5,861 nucleotides of DNA from Acidimicrobiaceae bacterium (GCA_003158835.1 PMLI01000248.1:9866-15726), one strand, 5' to 3'. Shown: positions 1 to 5,855, numbered from the stretch's first letter. A program made the numbers and translations. Notes: generated by a model not told the origin, from the sequence alone.

Positions 1-1
1 G

Positions 2-259
2 GACTCTCACCGAGAGCCGTACGACCGGATCGTCGCCGAGGGCAAGCCCATAAGCTCCATCTGGAGCGAGGGGGTGTTTTGCCGCCTGGGCGATGGGGAG
101 ACCAGCGTGCGCCAGTTCCTGGAAGCTCTTATCCGGCGTGACTACTCGGGTTGGCTGGTAGTGGAGCAGGACATTCTCCCCACCGGTGCCCAGGGTTATG
201 CCGGCGCCGCCGAGGACCAGCGGCTGAACCGGGCGTTCTTGCGAGAGCTGGGAATTTGA
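2..259 (+). CDS. Sugar phosphate isomerase/epimerase, inosose dehydratase-like (3' end only)
   Basis: This is the C-terminal 85 residues of a protein whose start lies before the window; reading is open from base 2 to TGA at 257-259. The stretch GVFCRLGDG, followed about 20 residues later by GWLVVEQD and then a DQRLNRAFLREL tail, is the typical end of AP-endonuclease-2-fold TIM-barrel proteins annotated as sugar phosphate isomerases/epimerases or IolE-like inosose (2-keto-myo-inositol) dehydratases. In these families the Glu of the VVEQD strand lies at the metal-binding end of the barrel. They are cytoplasmic enzymes of inositol or related sugar catabolism, using a divalent metal. The exact substrate cannot be read from this fragment, so no symbol is given. 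A GTG at 74 is in frame but would cut through the conserved core, so it is not the start. Nothing downstream looks like an inositol gene, so this gene probably ends its own unit. Confidence 0.8.
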   Translation, partial: DSHREPYDRIVAEGKPISSIWSEGVFCRLGDGETSVRQFLEALIRRDYSGWLVVEQDILPTGAQGYAGAAEDQRLNRAFLRELGI

Positions 260-447
260 ACCTGACCGGGGGCCCGCGCACGAGATGGAGCGTGCGTTGG
301 CCATCCTGGGGTCGGCGACCACAAGTTTGGCCACACGACTGAAGGCGGGCTCGCCGCTCTGACGCCATGGGCGCCGGTGAGACGGGCCAAGGTCTTGGTC
401 CGGGGAAAGGGTGGCGGGGCACCGGCGGCTCCTGGCACAGTGTGCTC

Positions 448-1179
448 GTGCCAGAGGACTACTTCGACGAACGTGTGGCGGAGCGGTACGACGCGTCCTG
501 CGCGGAGCGGTTCGAGCCGGCGGCCGTTGACCCCGTCGTGCACTTCCTCGCCGACCTGGCCGGAGGAGGAAGCGCCCTCGAACTTGGTATCGGCACCGGC
601 CGGATCGCCTTGCCGCTCAGCCGGCAGGGTGTTCGCGTGCACGGGATTGACCTGTCCCCGGCCATGGTGGCGCGGCTGCGGGCAAAGCCGGGCGCGGACG
701 ATATCGACGTGACGATCGGCGACTTCGCGACCACCAGGGTGGGGCGGACGTTCAGGCTGGCCTACCTTCTGTTCAACACGATCATGAACTTGACCACTCA
801 GGAGGCGCAGGTCGATTGTTTCCGCAACGTCGCCGAGCACCTCGGGCCCGGCGGGTGCTTCGTGGTCGAGGTGGGGGTTCCCGATCTCCGGCGTTTGCCG
901 CCCGGCGAGACGGTCAGGGCGTTTGACGTCAGCCCCACCAGGCTCGGCTTCGACCAGTACGACATCGCTGCTCAAGGGCTTATTTCGCACCACTACTCGG
1001 TCACGGACGGACGGTTGGAGGTCTCGTCCGTGCCCTTCCGTTACGTATGGCCATCCGAGCTCGACCTGATGGCGCGGCTCGCCGGGATGACCCTGCGCGA
1101 GCGCTGGAGCGGTTGGACGCGTGAGCCCTTCACGAGCGACAGCCGCAGCCACGTTTCAGTGTGGGAGAAGACGGCATAA
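448..1179 (+). CDS. Class I SAM-dependent methyltransferase
   Basis: A 243-residue cytoplasmic methyltransferase of the Rossmann-like class I fold. The SAM-binding motif I is LELGIGTG at residues 44-51, and the acidic residue ending strand 2 is Asp68 in HGIDLSP, expected to bind the ribose hydroxyls. GDF at 91-93 is the next SAM-contacting loop. FNTIMNL (109-115) and LGPGGCFVVEV (132-142) are the later strands of the fold. The C-terminal part (about 145-243, with FRYVWPSELDLMARLAGM and SHVSVWEK) resembles a common actinobacterial group of unassigned class I methyltransferases, so the methyl acceptor is unknown. The frame is open from an ATG at 367, but homologues as I recall them begin close to PEDYFDERVAERYD, so GTG 448 is preferred; GTG 442 is equally possible. 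No strong ribosome-binding site decides this. The gene stands alone, 188 bases after the isomerase and 68 before the next start, with no visible functional link to the transport cluster. Confidence 0.85.
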   Translation: MPEDYFDERVAERYDASCAERFEPAAVDPVVHFLADLAGGGSALELGIGTGRIALPLSRQGVRVHGIDLSPAMVARLRAKPGADDIDVTIGDFATTRVGRTFRLAYLLFNTIMNLTTQEAQVDCFRNVAEHLGPGGCFVVEVGVPDLRRLPPGETVRAFDVSPTRLGFDQYDIAAQGLISHHYSVTDGRLEVSSVPFRYVWPSELDLMARLAGMTLRERWSGWTREPFTSDSRSHVSVWEKTA

Positions 1180-1187
1180 GGGCCCAG

Positions 1188-1204
1188 GGGACCGGTTCGG
1201 TCCC
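1188..1204 (+). terminator. GC-rich hairpin, possible terminator after the methyltransferase
   Basis: A perfect 7-bp stem GGGACCG / CGGTCCC with a 3-base loop GTT lies 8 bases after the methyltransferase stop. No T-run follows (CAACCGCC), so it is not a canonical intrinsic terminator, though actinobacterial terminators often lack the U-tract. A competing stem CGGTT (1193-1197) with AACCG (1205-1209) uses some of the same bases. Its position between two apparently unrelated genes, upstream of a candidate promoter, fits a transcript end. Confidence 0.4.
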
Positions 1205-1218
1205 AACCGCCAGTACAT

Positions 1219-1247
1219 CTTGCATAACAGCAGTTACACTTGCGCCC
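1219..1247 (+). promoter_or_regulatory. Candidate leaderless promoter and operator of the mod operon
   Basis: The -10-like hexamer TACACT (1235-1240, 4 of 6 matches to TATAAT) ends exactly 7 bases before the modA ATG. That spacing places transcription initiation at or next to the A of the start codon. There is no Shine-Dalgarno sequence in the bases before the ATG (TGCGCCC), as expected of a leaderless mRNA, which is common in actinobacteria. An inverted repeat TAAC-AGCA-GTTA (1225-1236) overlaps the -10, and the pentamer CTTGC occurs at 1219-1223 and again at 1239-1243. A dimeric XRE-type regulator bound here would block RNA polymerase, so this is a candidate operator for the regulator encoded at the end of the cluster. 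No clear -35 is visible. The promoter and operator are inferred from sequence layout only. Confidence 0.42.
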
Positions 1248-2333
1248 ATGCCCAACCAACTACGCCGTTCCCGTTGCCGGTCGGTCGCCCTGGCGGCCGT
1301 GATCTCCCTGGCCGCTTCGCCCTATGGCATCTCGAGCGCGGCGGCCGCACCCACCAGCCCGATGGCGCACGGGACGGCCAGTGTCGCGTACGCCGGATCC
1401 CTCGAGCTGCTGGCGTCCAGTGTCCTCGGCCCGAAGTTCGAGGCCGCCACCGGGGACAAGTTCCAGGGTCGGGGGGCCGGGTCGACGGCCCTGGCCCAGG
1501 AGATCCTCTCGAACGAGATCTCGCCCGGCGTCTTCCTGTCGGTGGGCAAGAAAGCCATCAAGATGCTGTGGCCGAAGCGGTCCCTCTTCGCCATTCAGCT
1601 CGCCACCGATCCCCTGGTGGTGGCCTACAACCCTAAGAGCAAGTACGCGGCCCGGCTCGCGGCCATCGCCGCTCACAAGCGGCCCCTCTCATCCCTTTTC
1701 AGCCTGCTGGGCACCTCCGGGCTCCGCATCGGCCGCACCGACCCCAACGCCGACCCGCAAGGGGTCTACTTCATACTCATGATGGAGCTGGCGCAAAAGA
1801 CGCTCGGTCTCTCCTTCGACCCGGCCGCCACTGTGCTCGGTCTCAGTGCGGCTGCCCCGTTCGGGAGGACGTCCCAGATCGTCGACGAAGACTCGCTCAT
1901 CTCGGATCTGCAGGCGGGCGAGTTCGACGTCTCCAGCGCCTACCTATCACAGGCGGTCCAGGACCACCTGCCCTATATCGCCCTGCCCGCCAGCCTCAAT
2001 TTCTCCGTCCCTTCGGAGAACGCCCACTACGCCACGGTCAGCCTCACGCTCACGAACAAGACGGTCGACCAAGGGGAGCTGATCACCCTGAACGAGACGC
2101 TGGTGTTGCCGTCCGCCGCCGCCCAGCCCTCGGCGGCCAACCAGGCGGCCGATGACGCCTTCGCCACCTTCGTCCTTTCCCGGGCCGGCCGTGCCGACCT
2201 GAAGAACGGTGGCTATGACCTGACGGGCCCGGTCTTCTTTGGGGCGACGGCGGCGGCGACACCCTCCGGGGCACTTCCCAAAGACGTTTTGAGCGCCTTC
2301 ACCGCCGCCGGTGGTACAACTTCGGCTGGATGA
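1248..2333 (+). CDS. modA: Molybdate/tungstate ABC transporter substrate-binding protein (WtpA/ModA type)
   Basis: A 361-residue exported binding protein that captures an oxyanion outside the membrane and delivers it to the permease encoded next. Residues 1-34 form a Sec signal peptide: basic n-region with several Arg (6-11), hydrophobic core SVALAAVISLAA (12-23) and an AAAA-P junction suitable for signal peptidase I near 34. There is no lipobox cysteine; the only Cys of this region, Cys10, precedes the core. The mature part opens with ASVAYAGSLELL (44-55), the usual first strand and anion-binding turn, and carries GRTDPNADPQG (162-172), the signature of the WtpA/ModA-like group that binds tungstate or molybdate. 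GEFDVSSAY (224-232) and YIALP (243-247) match the later hinge region. ATG 1248 was chosen because it starts right before the signal peptide; a GTG at 1161 in frame would overlap the methyltransferase and add a non-signal extension. Molybdate versus tungstate cannot be decided. Confidence 0.85.
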   Translation: MPNQLRRSRCRSVALAAVISLAASPYGISSAAAAPTSPMAHGTASVAYAGSLELLASSVLGPKFEAATGDKFQGRGAGSTALAQEILSNEISPGVFLSVGKKAIKMLWPKRSLFAIQLATDPLVVAYNPKSKYAARLAAIAAHKRPLSSLFSLLGTSGLRIGRTDPNADPQGVYFILMMELAQKTLGLSFDPAATVLGLSAAAPFGRTSQIVDEDSLISDLQAGEFDVSSAYLSQAVQDHLPYIALPASLNFSVPSENAHYATVSLTLTNKTVDQGELITLNETLVLPSAAAQPSAANQAADDAFATFVLSRAGRADLKNGGYDLTGPVFFGATAAATPSGALPKDVLSAFTAAGGTTSAG

Positions 2334-3201
2334 CAACCGCACCCCGGTGGCACTGAGCGTCGTTCCCGGCGCGATCACGGTCGTGGCCGCGCCGGCGCGC
2401 TTTGCGGCTCGTGCCTCGACCGTGCTGGCCCTGGCCGGGTCGGCCTTCGTGTGGCTGGCGTTGCTCGGTCCCCTGGCCGTCCTGGTCAGTCGCGTCTCGC
2501 CCCGTTCGGTCCGGGCTTCCCTGGGCCCGGCCGGTGCGCTGGGCCCGTTGTACGTCTCGCTCGGTGCCAGCGCGATAGCCCTCGGTGTCGTGGTGGTGCT
2601 GGGCACGCCCCTGGCCTACCTGCTCGCCCGCGGCCGTTTGCCGGTGCCGAGGGTCGTCGAGCTGGGCGTCATCCTGCCTCTTATGCTGCCTCCGCTCGTG
2701 ATCGGGCTCCTGCTCGTTTTCCTCATCGGTCCCCAGGGGACGCTCGGTAACCTCTTAGCGCATGTGCACCTGACCGGGACGAACACCTTCTTCGCGCTCG
2801 TCGTGGCCGAGTTCTACGAAGCGGGCCCCTTCTACATCCTCGGTGCCCACGCCGCCTTTGCCTCAGTCGACGTACGGGTCGAGCAGGACGCCATGTTGCT
2901 GGGCGACCGCCCGGTACAGGCGTTCCGGCGCATCACGCTCCCTCTGGCGGCGCCCGGGCTGGCGATGGGCCTGGCCACGGCGTGGGCGCGGGCGATGGGC
3001 GCCTTCGGAGCGGTCGTCATCATCGCCTACTTCCCCCGCGGCCTGCCCCTGCAGATCTTCATCTCCATGCAGGAGTACGGGCTGTCGGGCGCGCTCCCCT
3101 TCGCCCTCCTACTGGTGGTGGCCGCGCTCCCCCTCCCGGTCCTGGCTTATCTGTGGAGTGCCCGAGCCCGCAGCCGGACTTCCGGCCTGGACCTCACGTG
3201 A
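2311..3201 (+). CDS. modB: Molybdate/tungstate ABC transporter permease
   Basis: The membrane subunit of the importer, expected to work as a homodimer with two ATPase copies. Up to 296 residues with five or six hydrophobic segments, at about 36-60, 83-107, 117-141, 157-180, 212-240 and 262-284. The cytoplasmic ABC-coupling (EAA) loop is clear: EQDAMLLG at 191-198, nine residues, then ITLP at 208-211. This form resembles the EQAARTLG of ModB-type permeases. GTP-LAYLLAR (98-107) and PLMLPPLVIGL (123-133) are typical of the BPD_transp_1 domain. The start is uncertain: GTG 2311 overlaps the end of modA by 23 bases, GTG 2347 would leave a 13-base gap, and GTG 2383 is also possible. None has a good Shine-Dalgarno sequence, and the first 35 residues are not membrane-spanning, so all give the same working core. 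The stop codon overlaps the modC start (GTGA), so translation of the two is probably coupled. Confidence 0.87.
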   Translation: MVQLRLDDNRTPVALSVVPGAITVVAAPARFAARASTVLALAGSAFVWLALLGPLAVLVSRVSPRSVRASLGPAGALGPLYVSLGASAIALGVVVVLGTPLAYLLARGRLPVPRVVELGVILPLMLPPLVIGLLLVFLIGPQGTLGNLLAHVHLTGTNTFFALVVAEFYEAGPFYILGAHAAFASVDVRVEQDAMLLGDRPVQAFRRITLPLAAPGLAMGLATAWARAMGAFGAVVIIAYFPRGLPLQIFISMQEYGLSGALPFALLLVVAALPLPVLAYLWSARARSRTSGLDLT

Positions 3202-4169
3202 GCGCGCCTGTGGGGCCCTTGCTCGAAGTGGACATCGAGGTGAAGCGCCGGGCGGTCACGGTGCAGGCGCGCTTCGAACTGGCCGAAGGCGAACGGCTGG
3301 CGTTCTTCGGCCCATCGGGCGCCGGCAAGACCACCATCCTCGAGTCCATCGCCGGGCTTACCAGACTGAGCCGCGGGACGGTGCGTATCTGCGGGGCGCT
3401 GGTGGCGGGACGGGCCGGTCGGGAGGCGGTGCTGCCGCCCCGCAGACGCCAGGTAGCCCTGGTGCGCCAACCGACCACCCTTTTTCCCCATCTCAGCGCC
3501 GCCCAGAACGTGGCGTACGGGGCACAGGGCCGTCCGAGCTCGGTGGCGGCTTTGCTCGACGGTCTCGGGCTCGGCCCGCTGGGGCACGCAGGGGCGGTGG
3601 CGCTATCGGGCGGCCAGCGCCAGCGTGTCGCCCTGGGCCGGGCGTTGGCCAGCCCGTTCCGGGTGTTGCTGCTCGACGAGCCTCTTTCGGCCGTCGATGT
3701 GGCCGCCCGGGCCGGGCTTCGCCAGCTGGTCCTCGACACCGTCCAGGAGCGGGCCGCGGTCGGGATCCTGGTGACCCATGACCTGTCGGAGGCACAGTCC
3801 TTCGGGGGACGGCTGGGGATCATCGATGGGGGCCAGGTGCTGGAGATGGGCCAGAGCCACGACGTGGTCCTGCACCCGACGTGCCGCCGGGTGGCCGAGC
3901 TCGTCGGGTACGGGGGCTTTGTGCCGGCGCCGGCCGGGAACGGTCAGTTGTACGCCATCCACCCGGACCGGGCCGTTCCGGGCGCCCTGGCGGACCGTGG
4001 GGTCGTGTTCACCGGGACGGTCCGGTCCTCGGTCCCCTATGGCCCGAGGTACGAAAGCACCCTGAGCCTGAGCACGGGCGAGCCGATCATCGTGCACCTC
4101 GACGAGGCTCCCACCGCCGGGACCGAGTGCACCCTCACTGTGCTCGACCCTCCGATCGTGCCATCCTGA
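3198..4169 (+). CDS. modC: Molybdate/tungstate ABC transporter ATP-binding protein with TOBE-like C-terminus
   Basis: The 323-residue cytoplasmic ATPase that powers oxyanion import. All nucleotide-binding motifs are intact: Walker A GPSGAGKTT (38-46, Lys44), Q-loop Gln91 in VRQPTTLFPHLS, signature LSGGQRQR (136-143), Walker B RVLLLDEP (155-162, catalytic Glu161), D-loop SAVD (164-167) and switch His194 in VTHD. From about 235 a C-terminal domain follows, including TGTVRSSVPYGPRYESTLSL and a final strand ECTLTVLD. This fits a TOBE-like domain, which in ModC proteins binds molybdate and can inhibit transport when the internal pool is high. GTG 3198 is chosen because it overlaps the modB stop as GTGA and puts LLEVDIEV at the normal N-terminal strand; upstream in-frame codons would run inside modB. 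No ribosome-binding site is evident, consistent with coupling to modB. Closely related ATPases serve sulfate, iron and spermidine importers, so the substrate assignment depends on the neighbours. Confidence 0.88.
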   Translation: MSAPVGPLLEVDIEVKRRAVTVQARFELAEGERLAFFGPSGAGKTTILESIAGLTRLSRGTVRICGALVAGRAGREAVLPPRRRQVALVRQPTTLFPHLSAAQNVAYGAQGRPSSVAALLDGLGLGPLGHAGAVALSGGQRQRVALGRALASPFRVLLLDEPLSAVDVAARAGLRQLVLDTVQERAAVGILVTHDLSEAQSFGGRLGIIDGGQVLEMGQSHDVVLHPTCRRVAELVGYGGFVPAPAGNGQLYAIHPDRAVPGALADRGVVFTGTVRSSVPYGPRYESTLSLSTGEPIIVHLDEAPTAGTECTLTVLDPPIVPS

Positions 4170-4174
4170 CTGCC

Positions 4175-5275
4175 ATGGAAATCCGGGTGAGCTCGACCGG
4201 CAGGATAGACGAACGCCTTCGCCTGGCCCGGCTCGGCCATGGCCTGTCCCAGGCCGCGTTGGCCGACCAGGCGGGGGTTACCCGCCAGACCATCTCGGGG
4301 ATCGAGTCGGGGCGCTGGTTGCCGTCGCTTGAAGTCGCCTTTGGCATCGCCGCCGCCCTGGGCTCGAGCGTCGAGGAGCTCTTCGGCGCCGCCCCCAGGT
4401 ACCCTCCGGCGCCGGCCCGGCTCGTCGTCGGTACCCGCCGGCCGGCCCGGCTTCTCCTGTCGGCTATCGACGGCGAACCGGTGGCGTTCCCGCTCGAGGG
4501 CGACCACGCGTTGCTGGCCGGTTTCCGCCCGGCTCTGGCCGAGGTGGGAGGGGCAATGACGGCGGCGGCCGGCTCCTATATCGAGGCGCGCCGCTTCGTG
4601 GCACCGGGACCGGCGCTGGCGGTGGCCGGGTGTGACCCGGCCCTGGCCCTGCTGGCCGGGCCTTTGGAGCGCCACCGCCCGCCGGTGGGGCTGGTGTGGT
4701 GGAACTGTGGCAATTCCACCGGGACCGAACTGGCCGGGGCCGGGCTCGTCCACGTGAGCGCAGTCCACCGCCGCGGCGACGAGCCGGCGCGCCGGCCGGC
4801 CTCTCACGAGGTCGTCGGCTTCGCGGCGTGGAGGGAAGGGTTGGTGGTGTCGTCCCGGCATGCCGGCCGGGTGCGCAGCCTGTCAGACGCGATCGACCTC
4901 GGTCTTCGCATCGCCAACCGCGAGCCGGGTTCGGAGGCGCGCCGGCTGCTCGACAAGGCGCTTGACGAGCTCGGAGTGGATGGGAGCGCCGTCGCCGGCT
5001 ACGAGAGCTCCTGCACCGCCCACCTGCTGGTCAGCTCGGCCATCGCGGCCGGCCTGGCCGACGTGGGTGTGGCCAGCGAACCGGCCGCATTGGCCTACGG
5101 GCTCGGCTTTGTCCCGTGGCAGGAGGAGATCTGCGAGTTGTGGATCCCGGGCTCGCTCCTCGGCACGCCGGAGGTACGGGCGCTGCTCGACGTCCTGGCC
5201 GGCAGTGAGCTCCCGGCCCAGCTCAGTGCCATCGCCGGGTACGATGTTTCCCCGTGCGGGAGAGTGGCGGCTTAG
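4175..5275 (+). CDS. XRE-type HTH regulator with molybdate-binding-protein-like sensor domain
   Basis: A 366-residue predicted one-component regulator. Residues 12-70 form an XRE-type helix-turn-helix: RLRLARLGHGLSQAALA, then VTRQTISGIESGRWLPSLE (the recognition helix and the conserved ES-G-R turn), ending with SSVEELF. After a proline-rich linker (74-82) comes a periplasmic-binding-protein-like domain without a signal peptide, hence cytoplasmic, of the COG1910/PBP_like family. Landmarks are AGCDPALALLAG (151-162), NREPGSEARRLLD (248-260), AAGLADVGVASEPAALAYGLGFVP (291-314) and the closing LSAIAGYDVSPCGRV (350-364). Families with this architecture sit beside molybdate transporters and are thought to sense molybdate or tungstate directly. 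Here it begins 5 bases after the modC stop and so shares the operon. It most likely autoregulates the operon, perhaps through the repeat at 1225-1236. GTG 4187 is an alternative start. The GSEAR loop differs from the GSGTR usual in the family, so ligand affinity may differ. Repressor or activator cannot be told. Confidence 0.83.
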   Translation: MEIRVSSTGRIDERLRLARLGHGLSQAALADQAGVTRQTISGIESGRWLPSLEVAFGIAAALGSSVEELFGAAPRYPPAPARLVVGTRRPARLLLSAIDGEPVAFPLEGDHALLAGFRPALAEVGGAMTAAAGSYIEARRFVAPGPALAVAGCDPALALLAGPLERHRPPVGLVWWNCGNSTGTELAGAGLVHVSAVHRRGDEPARRPASHEVVGFAAWREGLVVSSRHAGRVRSLSDAIDLGLRIANREPGSEARRLLDKALDELGVDGSAVAGYESSCTAHLLVSSAIAAGLADVGVASEPAALAYGLGFVPWQEEICELWIPGSLLGTPEVRALLDVLAGSELPAQLSAIAGYDVSPCGRVAA

Positions 5276-5280
5276 CCGCC
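5266..5280 (+). terminator. Hairpin spanning the regulator stop codon, possible terminator
   Basis: A perfect 6-bp stem GGCGGC-TTA-GCCGCC includes the last codons and the TAG stop of the regulator. A second palindrome, CGGCGCGCCG (5284-5293), follows 3 bases later. There is no T-run. Together these may end the mod operon transcript or protect its 3' end, but such GC palindromes also arise by chance in DNA of this composition. Confidence 0.35.
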
Positions 5281-5310
5281 CGTCGGCGCGCCGTGCCCGG
5301 GTAGCCCTCA

Positions 5311-5318
5311 CTCATGAG
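5311..5318. repeat. Short palindrome CTCATGAG in the gap upstream of the stress protein
   Basis: An 8-base perfect palindrome CTCATGAG, with CTCA immediately before it (5307-5310) and TGAG three bases after it (5321-5324). It lies about 35 bases upstream of the candidate promoter of the stress protein gene. It could be a regulator half-site cluster, but it is short and could be chance. Confidence 0.2.
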
Positions 5319-5352
5319 ACTGAGCGCAAGGCACCAACTCGGTTGCCAAGGA

Positions 5353-5380
5353 TTGATCCCGAAATGGTCCCCGCGATAAC
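5353..5380 (+). promoter_or_regulatory. Candidate sigma-70-type promoter of the universal stress protein gene
   Basis: TTGATC (5353-5358, 4 of 6 matches to TTGACA) and GATAAC (5375-5380, 4 of 6 matches to TATAAT) are separated by 16 bases. Initiation would fall near 5387 and give a leader of about 30 bases that carries the purine-rich ribosome-binding site (AAAGGCGAGG, 5404-5413) before the ATG at 5418. The surrounding stretch is noticeably more AT-rich than the neighbouring genes, which supports a promoter. This is prediction by eye only. Confidence 0.35.
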
Positions 5381-5417
5381 GTTTCGATGACCAAATGGCG
5401 CACAAAGGCGAGGTGTG

Positions 5418-5855
5418 ATGTTCGAGACCGTTCTTGTCGCCGCCGACAGTTCCGTAACCGCGTCACGGGCCGTGGCCACCGCGGTCGAGCTGGTTAAGGC
5501 CGTGGGCGGCACTCTGCACGTCGTCACGGCCTACAAGCCGGAGCCCGGGCGCGGCGACAAGCTGCCCGACGAGTTCTTCGACCGGATAACCGACCCGGCC
5601 GACCTGCTGCTGGCGGACCTGCGCGCCGGCATATCCAGGGCCGGGCTCGAAGCCAGGTACTACCCCGCCGCCGGTGATGCCGCCGACGCCATCGTCCGTG
5701 TGGCCGACCAGATCGGCGCTGATCTCATCGTGGTAGGTAACAAGGGCATGAAGGGGGTGCGCCGCGTGCTCGGCAGCGTACCCAACTCGGTGGCCCACCA
5801 CGCCAACTGCTCGGTCCTGATCGTCGACACGGTCCCCAAGGCCGAAGGCTCCTAG
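5418..5855 (+). CDS. Universal stress protein (UspA family)
   Basis: A complete single-domain Usp of 145 residues, the usual family length, cytoplasmic and probably dimeric. It starts with FETVLVAADSS (2-12), whose Asp10 is the conserved adenine-site acid. It ends with ADLIVVGNKGMKGVRRVLGSVPNSVAHHANCSVLIV (from 101), which contains the ATP-binding signature Gly107-x2-Gly110, then Gly119-Ser120 and Ser124. This predicts the ATP-binding class of Usp rather than the UspA class that lacks ATP binding. The spacer before Gly119 has 8 residues rather than the textbook 9, a form I recall in other actinobacterial Usps. The ATG at 5418 is preceded by AAAGG and GAGG, the best ribosome-binding site in the window; GTG 5415 is adjacent and in frame. 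It is separated from the mod cluster by 142 bases and appears to be its own unit. Usps are linked to survival under stress or starvation, but the specific role here is unknown. Confidence 0.92.
   Translation: MFETVLVAADSSVTASRAVATAVELVKAVGGTLHVVTAYKPEPGRGDKLPDEFFDRITDPADLLLADLRAGISRAGLEARYYPAAGDAADAIVRVADQIGADLIVVGNKGMKGVRRVLGSVPNSVAHHANCSVLIVDTVPKAEGS

Noticed and set aside
196..1152. Long minus-strand open frame (about 318 codons) opposite the methyltransferase
   Set aside because: It is antisense to a gene with clear SAM-binding motifs, has a Pro/Arg/Gly/His-rich composition with no recognisable domain, and is a common artefact of high GC at third codon positions.
1161..1247. Upstream GTG extension of modA
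   Set aside because: It overlaps the methyltransferase end and would place 29 non-hydrophobic residues before a clear signal peptide; ATG 1248 also fits the leaderless promoter spacing.
1180..1247. Molybdenum cofactor riboswitch upstream of modA
   Set aside because: The gap is only 68 bases, has just one short hairpin, lacks anything like the multi-helix Moco aptamer, and the proposed transcript has no leader.
1947..2606. Minus-strand open frame spanning the modA/modB junction
   Set aside because: Composition is Thr/Arg/Ala/Gly-rich without domains; it overlaps conserved coding regions on the other strand.
2843..3781. Plus-strand open frame in another phase across modB and modC
   Set aside because: The translation is Arg/Ser/Pro-rich and motif-free, while the frames of modB and modC carry intact family motifs over the same bases.
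3881..4174. N-terminal extension of the regulator into modC
   Set aside because: The extension is the out-of-phase reading of the modC TOBE-like region; the helix-turn-helix begins shortly after ATG 4175.
4037..4861. Minus-strand open frame opposite the modC end and the regulator
   Set aside because: Low-complexity Arg/Gly/Pro-rich translation with no motif, crossing a junction of two well-supported plus-strand genes.
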